In this document: positions 42,941-53,303 of the stretch, in pieces
Layout of the letters: every line of letters begins with the position of its first letter
Numbering within the stretch: position 1 is the first letter of the stretch
Source: Betaproteobacteria bacterium Ga0077532
GTDB taxonomy: Bacteria; Pseudomonadota; Gammaproteobacteria; Burkholderiales; Ga0077523
Reading direction: 5' to 3'
NCBI GenBank assembly: GCA_001464895.1
Contig: LNEE01000016.1
Coordinates: 62,001-126,000, forward strand
DNA length: 64,000 nt
The notes under the pieces: generated by a model
Told to the model about the DNA's origin: nothing
The model's database searches: none
Seen by the model: only the letters and a program-made list of their open reading frames with translations
Made by a program: the position numbers and the translations under genes

Positions 42941-43720
42941 CTACTTGATGGTCTTCATCAGATCCAGCAGCCACTGAACCGGAAGCGCGTACGCGATGCC
43001 GCTGGGCTGCGACAGGAGCGTCTCTCTCGACGCCTTAACGAATACGCTGTTCAGGATTCCGACCACCCCACCCGACTCGGGGTCGTAGAGGGGACTCCCA
43101 CTGTTACCCGGGTACGCGGTGGCATCGAGTTGCATCACCGCAGCAGCCCCGCTCGACAGACGTCGAATCGCCTGAGCATCGAGCTGTGCCGCATCGCTCG
43201 TAGGTATCGATATCGGTGTGAGCGCCGCCACCATCGCCCGATGGGTCACCGGTATGAGCCCCAGCACCGCGCCGATGGGAAAACCAGTGAAGTAGAGCGT
43301 CTGGCCTTCGCGAACGCGGAACGTCTCCAAGATCCGAAGCGGCGGAAGCTTGGCCCCTTCGATGGCAAGAATCGCCAGATCATTGGTGCGATCCACGGCG
43401 AGGACTCGAGCCATGCGGGCCTGCCCCGTTGAGATGTTGATCCCGGGCAGCACAGCCACCAGGGATTCCCGGCGCTCACTGTCCAGGGTTGGCGGAAGGA
43501 CATGCGCATTGGTGACGATCCACGCGCCGTCACCGATGGCGAATCCAGTCCCGCGAAAGGCGAAGGCAGGATTTCGAGTGCGCTCATAGGTGCCAACTGC
43601 CACCACCGACGCCTTCACACGCTCGATGGTGTCCATCGGATCGGAGCGCGCCTCGCCCACTGCCAAGGTCAGCAGAAGCCACGGGAGTCCCATCCGGAAA
43701 ACGCGGACGAGCGCCGTCAC
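42941..43720 (-). CDS. Secreted trypsin-like serine protease
   Basis: Signal-like MGLPWLLLTLAVGEARS; VTNAHVL, TNDLAIL, AYPGNSGSPLYD catalytic-triad motifs. GTG start at 43720 inferred. Confidence 0.8.
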   Translation of the reverse strand: MTALVRVFRMGLPWLLLTLAVGEARSDPMDTIERVKASVVAVGTYERTRNPAFAFRGTGFAIGDGAWIVTNAHVLPPTLDSERRESLVAVLPGINISTGQARMARVLAVDRTNDLAILAIEGAKLPPLRILETFRVREGQTLYFTGFPIGAVLGLIPVTHRAMVAALTPISIPTSDAAQLDAQAIRRLSSGAAAVMQLDATAYPGNSGSPLYDPESGGVVGILNSVFVKASRETLLSQPSGIAYALPVQWLLDLMKTIK

Positions 43721-43725
43721 GGACT

Positions 43726-44772
43726 TCACTCGCCGCGCCCCGGTTCTCCGTATTCGGACAAGTACCATGGCAACGCCTCCCGCAGACCATTCTCGAGATC
43801 GTGCGTCGGCTCATACCCGAGAAGACTCTGGGCAAGGCCGACATCGGCCAAGGAGTGGCGCACGTCACCCGGACGAAAGTCGTGGTACTCAGGAACGGCC
43901 TCGATGCCCATCAGGTCGCGAAGCATGCCGAACAGCATGTTCAAGGACGTCCTGTGGTGTACCGCAACATTGTAGATGCGGTTGACCGCATCCGGCGATT
44001 CGGTCAGCGCCGCCAGCAGGTTCATCTGGACGACGTTCTTGACGTAGCAGAAGTCCCGGGAGGTCTCGCCATCGCCGAAGATCTTCACGGACTCCCCCGC
44101 GAGCATCGCCTTCACCCATCGTGGAATAACCGCCGCATAAGGTCCTGCAGGATCCTGCCTGGCACCGAAGACGTTGAAGTACCGCAGGCCGACCGATTGA
44201 AGACCATAGCTTCTGGCGAACACCGATGCATAGAGTTCCGTGACGTACTTCGTCACGGCGTACGGAGAGAGCTGCTGCCCGATGACGTCCTCGACCTTGG
44301 GAAGGGCCGGGTGATCTCCGTACACCGAACTGGATGATGCAAAGACGAAGCGATGCACCTTGGCATCGCGAGCTGCCACCAACATGTTGAGGGTGCCATT
44401 CACGTTGGCCGCGTGCGAAAGCAACGGATCGGCGATGGACCGCGGCACCGACCCCAGCGCAGCCTGATGCAGTACGTACTGCACACCCTCGCACGCCGCC
44501 ACGCATACATCGAGGTCGCGTATGTCGGCCTCGATCAGCCGGTGCCTTGCCCAGGAAGCCTCACCCACCGACGCACGCACCAGATCGAGGTTGCGACGTC
44601 GACCAGTGGCGAAATTGTCGAGCGTCACCACCTCCTGACCGGCGCCCAACAGGGTCTCGATGAGATGGGACCCAATGAATCCCGCACCTCCCGTCACCAA
44701 CCAGCGGGCGCGTGTCCGAAGCAGCGCCGGAGGCAGCCTCGCTGCCGTCGGTGCCTTCGCGAGATCGGTCAA
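43726..44772 (-). CDS. NAD-dependent nucleotide-sugar epimerase (UDP-GlcNAc 4-epimerase, WbpP/TviC-like)
   Basis: [34 protein letters not shown]...[17 protein letters not shown]...[16 protein letters not shown] start overlapping the upstream gene inferred. Confidence 0.85.
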   Translation of the reverse strand: MTDLAKAPTAARLPPALLRTRARWLVTGGAGFIGSHLIETLLGAGQEVVTLDNFATGRRRNLDLVRASVGEASWARHRLIEADIRDLDVCVAACEGVQYVLHQAALGSVPRSIADPLLSHAANVNGTLNMLVAARDAKVHRFVFASSSSVYGDHPALPKVEDVIGQQLSPYAVTKYVTELYASVFARSYGLQSVGLRYFNVFGARQDPAGPYAAVIPRWVKAMLAGESVKIFGDGETSRDFCYVKNVVQMNLLAALTESPDAVNRIYNVAVHHRTSLNMLFGMLRDLMGIEAVPEYHDFRPGDVRHSLADVGLAQSLLGYEPTHDLENGLREALPWYLSEYGEPGRGE

Positions 44773-46049
44773 AGCCGCCAGACCGTCACGCCGTGCTTCT
44801 CGAAGGCGGCGGCGTCCGCCTGACACTTCACGTCCGTCAACACGGCGCCGGGTCGCATCTTCGCCACGAACTCGGGGATCGGACGATTCACGAACTCCGA
44901 GTGCGCCACCGCGTAGACCACCGCCGCCGCCTTCGGAAGATCGTCCCACGCAGTCAGGGTGACGCCGTACTCGTGCATCGCTTCCTCGGCATTCGCGACC
45001 GGGTCATGCACGTGCACGTTGGCGCCGTACGACTTCAGCTCCTGGATGACATCGATCACGCGGGTATTGCGGGTATCCGGGCAGTTCTCCTTGAACGTCA
45101 GTCCCAGGACGACAACGTCGTCTCCGCGGATGCTGAACCCCGCGCGGATCATCTCCTTCACCGTCTGCTCGGCGACGTACTTTCCCATCCCGTCGTTGAT
45201 GCGTCGCCCGGCGAGAATCACCTGCGGGTGATAGCCCACCTTCTCCGCCTTGTGCGTGAGGTAGTACGGATCCACACCGATGCAGTGACCGCCCACCAGG
45301 CCGGGTCGGAAAGGCAGGAAGTTCCACTTCGTGCCCGCCGCCTTCAGCACTTCCAGCGTGTCGATGCCCAGACGGTGGAAGATGAGCGCCAGCTCGTTCA
45401 TGAGCGCGATGTTCAAGTCGCGCTGCGTGTTCTCGATGACCTTCGCGGCCTCGGCCACCTTGATGCTCGAGGCCCGATGCACCCCGGCAGTGATCACGCT
45501 CTCGTAGACCTTGGCGACGCGCTCCAGCGTTTCCGGCGTGTCGCCCGACACCACCTTGATGATCTTGGTGACCGTGCGCTCCTTGTCACCGGGGTTGATC
45601 CGCTCGGGGGAGTACCCAACGAAGAAGTCGGTCTTCCACTTCATGCCCGAGACGCGCTCCATGATCGGCACGCAGACTTCCTCGGTCGCGCCGGGATACA
45701 CCGTGGATTCGAACACCACGGTCGCGCCTCGCTTCATGTGCTTGCCGACCGATTGGCTGGCGCCAATGAGCGGACTGAAGTCGGGGTTGTGCGCGTCGTC
45801 CACGGGAGTGGGCACAGCGACGATGATGAAGTCGGCCTCCCCCAGCGCCTTGGGATCCGTGGTTGCGGTGAAATGCTTGGCCGCCGCGAGATCCGAGGTG
45901 CTCACCTCGCCAGTCGGATCCACATACGCCCGGTACGCGCGCACCTTCTCCTCGGACAAGTCGAATCCCACGGTCGGAACCTTCTTGCCGAACTCCACAG
46001 CGAGGGGCAACCCCACGTATCCCAGTCCCACCACAGCGATTGAATGCAT
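44769..46049 (-). CDS. UDP-sugar 6-dehydrogenase (TviB/WbpO-like nucleotide sugar dehydrogenase)
   Basis: [23 protein letters not shown]...[20 protein letters not shown]...[28 protein letters not shown]...[14 protein letters not shown]. Confidence 0.93.
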   Translation of the reverse strand: MHSIAVVGLGYVGLPLAVEFGKKVPTVGFDLSEEKVRAYRAYVDPTGEVSTSDLAAAKHFTATTDPKALGEADFIIVAVPTPVDDAHNPDFSPLIGASQSVGKHMKRGATVVFESTVYPGATEEVCVPIMERVSGMKWKTDFFVGYSPERINPGDKERTVTKIIKVVSGDTPETLERVAKVYESVITAGVHRASSIKVAEAAKVIENTQRDLNIALMNELALIFHRLGIDTLEVLKAAGTKWNFLPFRPGLVGGHCIGVDPYYLTHKAEKVGYHPQVILAGRRINDGMGKYVAEQTVKEMIRAGFSIRGDDVVVLGLTFKENCPDTRNTRVIDVIQELKSYGANVHVHDPVANAEEAMHEYGVTLTAWDDLPKAAAVVYAVAHSEFVNRPIPEFVAKMRPGAVLTDVKCQADAAAFEKHGVTVWRL

Positions 46050-46099
46050 GAACTCTCGAGCCTCACGTTTCTGAATTTTTCCAGTGGTCGGACGCTTCG

Positions 46100-48871
46100 T
46101 CACAGCGAGCTTCTGACCTCTTCGATTTCCTTCTTGAGCGACTCGCCGGTCGCCGTCTTGGCGGCAGCATCCACGTGCTGCCTTGCCTCGTCCTTGCGGC
46201 CCGCCCGTGCGAGTGCACGCGCCATGCGCAGGTGCACCGTCGGCGACTCGGGCACCTTCGCCAGGGCCTTCTTGAGATGTTCGATGCCCTTCTCGATCTG
46301 GCCGGCCTGGACATAGACCCAACCAACCGTGTCCAGCACTTCGGCACTTTCGGGCGCCTTCTGAAGTGCTCGGTCGGCGATCGGAATCGCCTCCGGATGC
46401 TGAAGCTTCCCGAGAACCCACGCGAAGTTGTTGAGTAGAACAGGGCTGTCAGGACGAAGCTCTACCGCACGCCGCAGCCAGCGTTCCGCCTCACGGAAAT
46501 CCCCCTTCCCGAGAAAGATTGTGCCTGTCGATCCGATGATCGATGCATCCTTCGGATGGTCCGCGTACCACTTGTTGGCCACGTCCTCCGCTTGCGCGAT
46601 CTTGCCGCTGGCAACCAGCGCCGCCACGAGCTTCTCCGCCAGCACCACCTGTCCGGTTTCCGCAACGCCGGTGCGAAGCACTCGCTCGGCTCCATCGCGG
46701 TCGTTCTGTTTGAGGAGCAGCTGGGCTTCCGCTTCGTATCCATCGACGTCCCGTGGCCACTTCTTCTGGATGAATCTCGCCTTCTCCAGGGCCTCACGCG
46801 TGAATCCAGCGCGCATCTCGACGCCGAAACGCGCGGTCTGCACGGCCTTCGACTCCGGCTCCATTTCTGCCGCGCGTGTCAGCGCCTCCCTTGCGAGTTT
46901 CCAGTCGCGGGCAGCAATGTGGACCTCAGACTGTCCGACATACGGCGCTGCGGAACCTGGCATCAATGACACGAGCTTCCCGTAGGTGGTAAGCGCCATG
47001 GATCCGTCGCCAATCTTCAGCTGCAGTCGCCCGAGCGCCAGCAGAACCTCGGGAGAATCCGGAATGACGGACTGCGCCTCTTTGGCCACCTCCATGGCCT
47101 CGCGGATCTTGCCCCGCTGGCTCAGGAACGCGATCTTGCCGACACGCGGCTTCATCGACGCTGGAGAAGCCGCGATGGCCGCATCGAGAACCTGAAGAAC
47201 CTCGGCATCGGGCAGATCGGCCTGGAACATCAACTGCGCTAGTGCCACTGATGCGTCGACAGCCTTGGGGTTCTTGGCGATCGCAGCAGCGAATCGTCGG
47301 CGTGCGGAGTCAGGTTTGTTGTCCTGAAGGTCCATCACCACCAACCCCTCGACCGGGGCCATGTAGAAGGGGTCGAGTGCGAATGCCTTCTCGTAGGCCT
47401 CGCGCGCACTCGCGCGATCCTTAACCGTCAGCAAGGTCATCCCGAGCGCGTAGTGGGCTGGCGCACTCTCCGGCAGGCGTTCGACCAACCTTCTGGAGAT
47501 CGCGAGCGCTTCCTTCGACTGACCTCGCTGTATGTAATGGCCAATGAGCGCCAGCGCGGCTCCTGGTTGTGAAGGGTCGGCCGCTGAGGCTTCGTCGAGT
47601 TCCCGCACCCCGGTGGCCACGTCTCCGTCCAGAAGATGCGCCCGACCGAGCAACGTCCGGAAGCGGGCACTCTTCGGCTCCATGACCACGGCCTTCCTGA
47701 AGTGCTCGATGGCTCCCTTCAAGTCACCGGAAACCAATGCAATCTCTCCGGCGATCTCATGGATGCCCGGGTCGACAATCACCCCCTTCAGTAGAGGATC
47801 GATGGCCTTCCGCGCAAACGGAATGTTGCCCGACCGCACATAGGTGGTCGCGAGGAGCTTTCGGGGTTGGACATCTTTCGGTCTCGCATCGACAACCTTC
47901 GACAGATACTGCTCCGCCAGGCGATAGTTGCCGAGTTCGAACTCGAGATTGCCCGCGAGGAGCAAGCCCCTGGAATCCTCGGGCAGCAGACGCACCACCT
48001 GCTGTGCTTTCTCCCTGGCGAACTCTTTCCGATTCTCGGCGTAGGCGATGAGCGCATCGAAGTACAGCGTTGCTACCGCCCTTGGAAGCACCTTGCGCAT
48101 CCGTTCGAGCCGAGCCTTTGCACCCGCGATATCCTTGCTGTTGATGAGCAACGGAATGGCGGCACTGAACGCGCGCACATCGGTTGGCCGAAGTTCGAAC
48201 GCGCGGTCGTACAAGCCGACCGCATCGGCCGTCCGGCCTTCCGCACCGAGAATCTCGCCGAGAATGAGCAGCGCTGGCAGTGAGTTCGGATTGTCGGCAA
48301 TCACCTGCTCAAGCATCTTCTTGCCACCGGACGTCTCACCGCGCAGCAAGGCGATTCGCGCCTTCCCGATTGCAGCAGTCTCGTTGGCAGGCTGTATCGA
48401 GGCCGCCTCGGCATAGAGCTTGTCCGCCCCATCCCCACGACCCATCGCGAACTCGACGTCGCCGCGCTTTGCGATGATCTCCGCTTTTGCATCGGGTTGT
48501 GTGATGCCGTCGAGAGACCCTTCCTTCAAGGCATCCAGCGGCCGGCCGGATTCGACCAGGAGCGTCATGAGCGCTGGCTTTACCAAGTTGGCGTCGTAGC
48601 CGAGCGTGCTGGCCCTGCGCAATTCGGTCTCTGCCGCAGCGAAATCGCCGTTGCGCTGGAGTGCAAGGCCAAGCATGTAGCGAACGTCAGCTCGCGCCGG
48701 CTCCGCTTCGGCAGCATTCTTCAGTTCGATCACCGCAGACGAGACCTGTCCCTTGTCGAGGAAGGACTTGCCGTTGGCTAGGAAGTCGTTGGTTGCATCC
48801 TTGCCACACCCTGAGAAAAGCGCAACGAGGCAGAGCAGCAAGGACAGGCGGACGTTCACGATGTTCTTCAT
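46100..48871 (-). CDS. prsT: PEP-CTERM system TPR-repeat lipoprotein (PrsT family), paralog 2
   Basis: MKNIVNVRLSLLLCLVALFSGCGKD (lipobox LFSGC) then tandem TPRs; located by prsK/prsR. Confidence 0.9.
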   Translation of the reverse strand: MKNIVNVRLSLLLCLVALFSGCGKDATNDFLANGKSFLDKGQVSSAVIELKNAAEAEPARADVRYMLGLALQRNGDFAAAETELRRASTLGYDANLVKPALMTLLVESGRPLDALKEGSLDGITQPDAKAEIIAKRGDVEFAMGRGDGADKLYAEAASIQPANETAAIGKARIALLRGETSGGKKMLEQVIADNPNSLPALLILGEILGAEGRTADAVGLYDRAFELRPTDVRAFSAAIPLLINSKDIAGAKARLERMRKVLPRAVATLYFDALIAYAENRKEFAREKAQQVVRLLPEDSRGLLLAGNLEFELGNYRLAEQYLSKVVDARPKDVQPRKLLATTYVRSGNIPFARKAIDPLLKGVIVDPGIHEIAGEIALVSGDLKGAIEHFRKAVVMEPKSARFRTLLGRAHLLDGDVATGVRELDEASAADPSQPGAALALIGHYIQRGQSKEALAISRRLVERLPESAPAHYALGMTLLTVKDRASAREAYEKAFALDPFYMAPVEGLVVMDLQDNKPDSARRRFAAAIAKNPKAVDASVALAQLMFQADLPDAEVLQVLDAAIAASPASMKPRVGKIAFLSQRGKIREAMEVAKEAQSVIPDSPEVLLALGRLQLKIGDGSMALTTYGKLVSLMPGSAAPYVGQSEVHIAARDWKLAREALTRAAEMEPESKAVQTARFGVEMRAGFTREALEKARFIQKKWPRDVDGYEAEAQLLLKQNDRDGAERVLRTGVAETGQVVLAEKLVAALVASGKIAQAEDVANKWYADHPKDASIIGSTGTIFLGKGDFREAERWLRRAVELRPDSPVLLNNFAWVLGKLQHPEAIPIADRALQKAPESAEVLDTVGWVYVQAGQIEKGIEHLKKALAKVPESPTVHLRMARALARAGRKDEARQHVDAAAKTATGESLKKEIEEVRSSL

Positions 48872-48940
48872 CAATCGCCTTGGGGTCCAGGGAACGGCGT
48901 TATCCAAATGGGCGCAATGCGGCGTGGGGCGACAGTCCGT

Positions 48941-48956
48941 TGCATACGCCCGGCCA
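48941..48956 (-). promoter_or_regulatory. Candidate sigma54 promoter of prsT paralog 2
   Basis: TGGCCGGGCGTATGCA on the minus strand; GG-N10-GC exact; 70 nt upstream of the start. Confidence 0.55.
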
Positions 48957-49081
48957 CATCCAACCTGTCGTCAAACAAACCACGTGACTCCTCGGGCCCC
49001 TGCCGTGATCGAACGTGTGCGGTGCCCGGGCAACTCCAATTCCTCCTTCCGTTCCTACGGACAAAAAGGGCGTCGTTGTTC

Positions 49082-51865
49082 CTAGAGAGTTCGGCGCAAC
49101 TCCGCGATCTCCTGCCTCTGGGGATCCGTCCTCGCGTCCTTCAATGCTGCGTCGAGCTCCGCGCGGGCCTCGTCCTTCTTGCCAACCAATGCCAGAACGC
49201 GTGCCATGTTCAGGCGCAGTCCGTGCGAATGCCCCCCGAACTTCACCGCTTGTTGCAGATAGTCGAGCCCCTTCACGGGATCTCCCTTCTGCGCATAGAG
49301 CATGCCGACCGTATCCAGCACCGCCGCGTTTCTGGGCGCCTTCTCTAGTGCCCGCCGGCCCACATCGAGGGCGCGATCGTCGTTCAACTTTCCAAGCACC
49401 CATGCCCAGTTGTTCAGGACGACCACGTTCTCCGGTTCGATCGCGGAAGCCCGCCCGTACCAGGTCGCCGCGCGCGCATGGTCGCCCGACCGGAGTCGAC
49501 CATCCGCAATTCGAAGCGCCACCCTTGCCGCCTTGGGATGCGATGCGAGCCACGCCTCTCCGAACTTCTCTGCATCCTGGATTCTTCCTGCCTGCGCGAC
49601 CACCTCGTAAACGGCATCGACCAACGAGTCATCACCCGTGGCTTCGATCCCTGAACGAAGCACCCGCTCGGCTGCGTCGAAGTTCTTCTCGAGCATGAGC
49701 AAGCGGGCCTCGGCCGCATACCCATCGGGGCGCTTCGGCCATTTCCGTTGGATTTCCTTCGCCGCATCCCGCGCGGCAACCAACTCTTTGGCATCGATGT
49801 TCACCGATACGAGGGCCAACCGCACTTCGAGGACATCGGGAGCGATGGTCACAGCCTTGCGGGCCGCCTCCAGCGCTGCGGTCCAGTTCTTGTCCATCGT
49901 ATGGGCTGCCACCAGACCAAGCAGTGGGACCGGCGAGTTCGGCATGCGCTGACTCAGCTTCCCGTAAGTCGTGACGGCCTGCGCGGTCTCGTTGGCCATC
50001 AGCTGGATGCGCGCCAGCCACTGAAGCAAGGCCGTGCTCTCCGGCAGGTCTGCCACCGACCTCTGCGCCAGCTCGAACGCCTCCCGGACCCGCTGCTCCT
50101 GAAGAAGGTACTGGAGCTTCCCGATCCGGGCCCGCTCCGAGGTGGGCGCAGCAACAATGAGCTTGTCCAGGGTCGCCAGCACCGCCGCGGACCCAGCGCC
50201 CGCACGGGCTTGGATGATGGCGAGCTGAAGTGCGGAAGACTCCGACGCAGGGCGCTTCGCAAGGACCCCTTCGAGATACTTCTTCGCGGCTTCCGGATTT
50301 CCTTCCCGGGCAGTCAGAATGGCGAGGCTTCCCGCCGCCTCCTCGAACGCGGGGTCGATCGCCAGTGCCTTCTCGAACGCCACCCGTGCCTTTGCTTCCG
50401 CGCCATCGGCGAGCAGTGCCGTCCCCATGGTGCTGTGGGCCGTCGCGCTGTCCGGCAAGCGCATCACGAGTGCCTCTGCCGCCGCGAGCGCCTCGCGCCT
50501 CCTTTGGGCCTGCAGCAGATAGGTGACCAGGGCGACATCGGCGGAAGACTGCTTCGGGTCGGTGGCGATGGCCGTCTTGAGCGACGCAACACCTGCCTCG
50601 CGGTCACCGTTCACCAATTGCATCTGACCAAGAGCCGTCCTGTAGGCGACGCTTTGCGGTTCGAGATCCACCGCGCGCTTGACGTACTCGATCGCACCCT
50701 TTTGATCGGAGCGCGCCATGGCAATCTGACCTGCAATCAGAAGTGCGGGGGCATCCGCCTTGCCGGAATTGACCACGGGGGCGATCGCCTCCCAGGCCTT
50801 GTCAGGGTTCCCCAACTGCACGCGGGTCGCAGCGAGAAGCCGCCGCGCGTAGGCGTCGTTCGAGTTCTGCGACACGAGCTTGGCGAGGTGCTGCTCCGCC
50901 AGAGCAAAGTTCCCGAGATCGAACTCGACAGAGCCAGCAAGCAGCAACCCACGCAAATCGTCGGGCATGGCCTTCACGACGAGTCGAACGAGGTCCCGTG
51001 CAACCGCCTTGTCGCCAGCGGCATAGGCGATCAGGGCTTTGAGATACGTCGTCGCGATGCCACCCGGAGCCAACGCTTCCAGCTTGGCGATCCGGGTCTT
51101 CGCCCCAGCGAGGTCATGACTCCCGATGAGTGCCGGGATCACGCCCAGATAGGCACGCGCATCCGCCGGGCTCCGGGCAATCACTTCATCGAAAGCCTTG
51201 GTAGCTCCGGGAACATCACCGATCTGCACCAGCACGCCGCCGAGCAGTAGCTGACCGCGAACCGATCCTGGATGTTTGGCGACGAGGTCCTCGAGCAACG
51301 CCTTCGCTTTGAGCGCATCCCCGGAAGTGAGCGCGATCGTGACTTGCCCGATGCCGGCGCCCTCACTGTTTGGGTCGAGTTCGGCGGCCTCGGAGTAGCG
51401 CTCGATGGCCTCGTCGCGACGCCCGAGTGCGATGAGAGCATCTCCGGCCAGTGCCAGCACCTGCGACTTCGCTGAGGGATCGGTGATTCCTTCCGTCACG
51501 GCATCCGTCACGACGGTCTTGAAGTCACCGCTCGTGAGGACTGCCGCCAGCAGTTCCGGACGCAGTTTGGCGGAATCGTAGCCTTGCGCAATCGCCTTCC
51601 GGTACTCCACGACAGCCTGCTGGGCACTGCCGGAACGCTGGAGGGCCGAGCCGAGGAGATACCGCACTTCTCCGTTGTCGGGCTGCTCCTGCAGGGCATT
51701 CTTGAACTGGATGATCGCCCCTGCTGTGTCACCCGCGTCGAGCAACTTTCTGCCGGAGGCCACGAAGTCGTCGGACGATCCACCACCACCGCAGCCCGCG
51801 AGGACTGCAACGACGAGCAGACTGCGCACGCGGAAGCGCCGAATCAATTGTGCGATCGTCGCCAT
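49082..51865 (-). CDS. prsT: PEP-CTERM system TPR-repeat lipoprotein (PrsT family), paralog 3
   Basis: MATIAQLIRRFRVRSLLVVAVLAGCGGGGSSDDFVASGRKLLDAGDTAGAIIQFKNALQEQPDNGEVRYLLGSAL; lipobox VLAGC, many TPRs; directly downstream of prsR. Confidence 0.92.
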   Translation of the reverse strand: MATIAQLIRRFRVRSLLVVAVLAGCGGGGSSDDFVASGRKLLDAGDTAGAIIQFKNALQEQPDNGEVRYLLGSALQRSGSAQQAVVEYRKAIAQGYDSAKLRPELLAAVLTSGDFKTVVTDAVTEGITDPSAKSQVLALAGDALIALGRRDEAIERYSEAAELDPNSEGAGIGQVTIALTSGDALKAKALLEDLVAKHPGSVRGQLLLGGVLVQIGDVPGATKAFDEVIARSPADARAYLGVIPALIGSHDLAGAKTRIAKLEALAPGGIATTYLKALIAYAAGDKAVARDLVRLVVKAMPDDLRGLLLAGSVEFDLGNFALAEQHLAKLVSQNSNDAYARRLLAATRVQLGNPDKAWEAIAPVVNSGKADAPALLIAGQIAMARSDQKGAIEYVKRAVDLEPQSVAYRTALGQMQLVNGDREAGVASLKTAIATDPKQSSADVALVTYLLQAQRRREALAAAEALVMRLPDSATAHSTMGTALLADGAEAKARVAFEKALAIDPAFEEAAGSLAILTAREGNPEAAKKYLEGVLAKRPASESSALQLAIIQARAGAGSAAVLATLDKLIVAAPTSERARIGKLQYLLQEQRVREAFELAQRSVADLPESTALLQWLARIQLMANETAQAVTTYGKLSQRMPNSPVPLLGLVAAHTMDKNWTAALEAARKAVTIAPDVLEVRLALVSVNIDAKELVAARDAAKEIQRKWPKRPDGYAAEARLLMLEKNFDAAERVLRSGIEATGDDSLVDAVYEVVAQAGRIQDAEKFGEAWLASHPKAARVALRIADGRLRSGDHARAATWYGRASAIEPENVVVLNNWAWVLGKLNDDRALDVGRRALEKAPRNAAVLDTVGMLYAQKGDPVKGLDYLQQAVKFGGHSHGLRLNMARVLALVGKKDEARAELDAALKDARTDPQRQEIAELRRTL

Positions 51866-51933
51866 GAACGTCTCGGTGCTTTCCGGGTACGGGCGCTTGG
51901 TCATGGGTCGCGTCTTCGAATCCGACAGTGATA

Positions 51934-51949
51934 TGCAGCAGGCCTGCCT
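51934..51949 (-). promoter_or_regulatory. Candidate sigma54 promoter of prsT paralog 3
   Basis: AGGCAGGCCTGCTGCA on the minus strand; GG-N10-GC exact but first T replaced by A; 69 nt upstream of the start. Confidence 0.45.
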
Positions 51950-53303
51950 AGGACCGCAAGCCATACTTCGACATGAGGTCGTACAGCGTCGGACGACTGA
52001 CCCCAAGGAGCTCCGCAGCCTTGCTGATGTTGCCGTTCACCCTGCCGAGAACACGCACGATCGCCTCGCGCTCAGCCTCGTCGCGCGCACGTCGGAGGTT
52101 GAACATTTCGGGCTCTGGCGCCACCGCCTGAAGTCCGAAGTCCTCGACTCTCAGGGTTGAGCCCTCCGCCATGATCACGGCGCGTTTCGTGCGGTTCTCC
52201 AGCTCACGGACATTGCCAGGCCACTCGTAGGCTTCGATCGCATCGACAGCATCCGGCATCATCGTGAGCGTACCGGCCTTCTGCTCATCCGCGAACTTGC
52301 GAACGAATGCGTGCGCCAGCAGGCTTGCGTCGCCCTTCCGCCGTCGGAGCGGGGGAATCTCCAGAACGATTTCAGCGAGACGGTAGAAGAGATCCTCGCG
52401 AAACTTTCCGTTGGCGATCAGATTCTTCAGGTCCTGGTGCGTCGCGCAGACGATCCTGACGTCCACCGGAATCTCTTCGCGCCCACCGATCCGCTCGATC
52501 ACCCGCTCTTGCAGGAAGCGCAACAACTTCGCCTGCAGCGAGAGCGGCAGGTCGCCCGTCTCGTCGAGGAAAAGGGTGCCGCCGTTGGCAACTTCGATCT
52601 TGCCCGGCGTTTGTTTCGCGGCGCCAGTGAACGCCCCCTTTTCGTAGCCGAACAGCTCGCTCTCGAGAAGATTCTCTGGAATGGCAGCGCAATTGATGGC
52701 CACGAATCGATTGGCCTTGCGTGGCGAATGCGAATGAAGTGCGCGCGCCAGAACTTCCTTCCCAGTACCTGACTCTCCGAGCAAGAGAATGGTGGCATTG
52801 GTGCTCGCCACTTTCTCGATCGTCCTGCAGAGCCGCTGCATCTCGGGATCCCGGGAGATGATCCCCGAGACACCCGGCGCCGACTGGGCGTTCTGCAGAC
52901 GCCGGTTCTCCGCTTGCAGTTCATACAACCGGAACGCGCGCTCGATGATCAGAGAGAGGACTTCTGGCTGGAACGGCTTCTCGCAAAAGTCGTAGGCGCC
53001 CAGCGCAATGGAACGTACGGCATTGTCGCGATCGTGCTGTCCCGTGATGACGATCACCTTGGAATCCGGCGACAGGGACATCATCTCCTGGAGCAGCTTG
53101 AACCCTGTCGTCGTGTCATCCGGGTGCGGCGGCAGCCCGAGGTCCATGGTGATCACGGCAGGCTCGAATCTTCGCAACTGTGCGATGGCCGAATCGCGAT
53201 CATCGGCGACGAGGACCTCGTATTGGTCGAGCGCCCACTGCATCTGCTTCTGCAGCGCGGGATCGTCTTCGACTACCAGCAATGGCTTGCGCTTTTCTGT
53301 CAT
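51948..53303 (-). CDS. prsR: PEP-CTERM-box sigma54-dependent response regulator PrsR
   Basis: Receiver domain (LLVVEDDPALQKQM...ITMDLGLPP), AAA+ with GESGTGKEVLARALH and GAFTGA, C-terminal Fis-type HTH (ISKAAELLGVSRPTLYDLM). Confidence 0.93.
   Translation of the reverse strand: MTEKRKPLLVVEDDPALQKQMQWALDQYEVLVADDRDSAIAQLRRFEPAVITMDLGLPPHPDDTTTGFKLLQEMMSLSPDSKVIVITGQHDRDNAVRSIALGAYDFCEKPFQPEVLSLIIERAFRLYELQAENRRLQNAQSAPGVSGIISRDPEMQRLCRTIEKVASTNATILLLGESGTGKEVLARALHSHSPRKANRFVAINCAAIPENLLESELFGYEKGAFTGAAKQTPGKIEVANGGTLFLDETGDLPLSLQAKLLRFLQERVIERIGGREEIPVDVRIVCATHQDLKNLIANGKFREDLFYRLAEIVLEIPPLRRRKGDASLLAHAFVRKFADEQKAGTLTMMPDAVDAIEAYEWPGNVRELENRTKRAVIMAEGSTLRVEDFGLQAVAPEPEMFNLRRARDEAEREAIVRVLGRVNGNISKAAELLGVSRPTLYDLMSKYGLRS

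Noticed and set aside
44712-46043. 443-aa plus-strand ORF
   Set aside because: Antisense to the UDP-sugar dehydrogenase gene.
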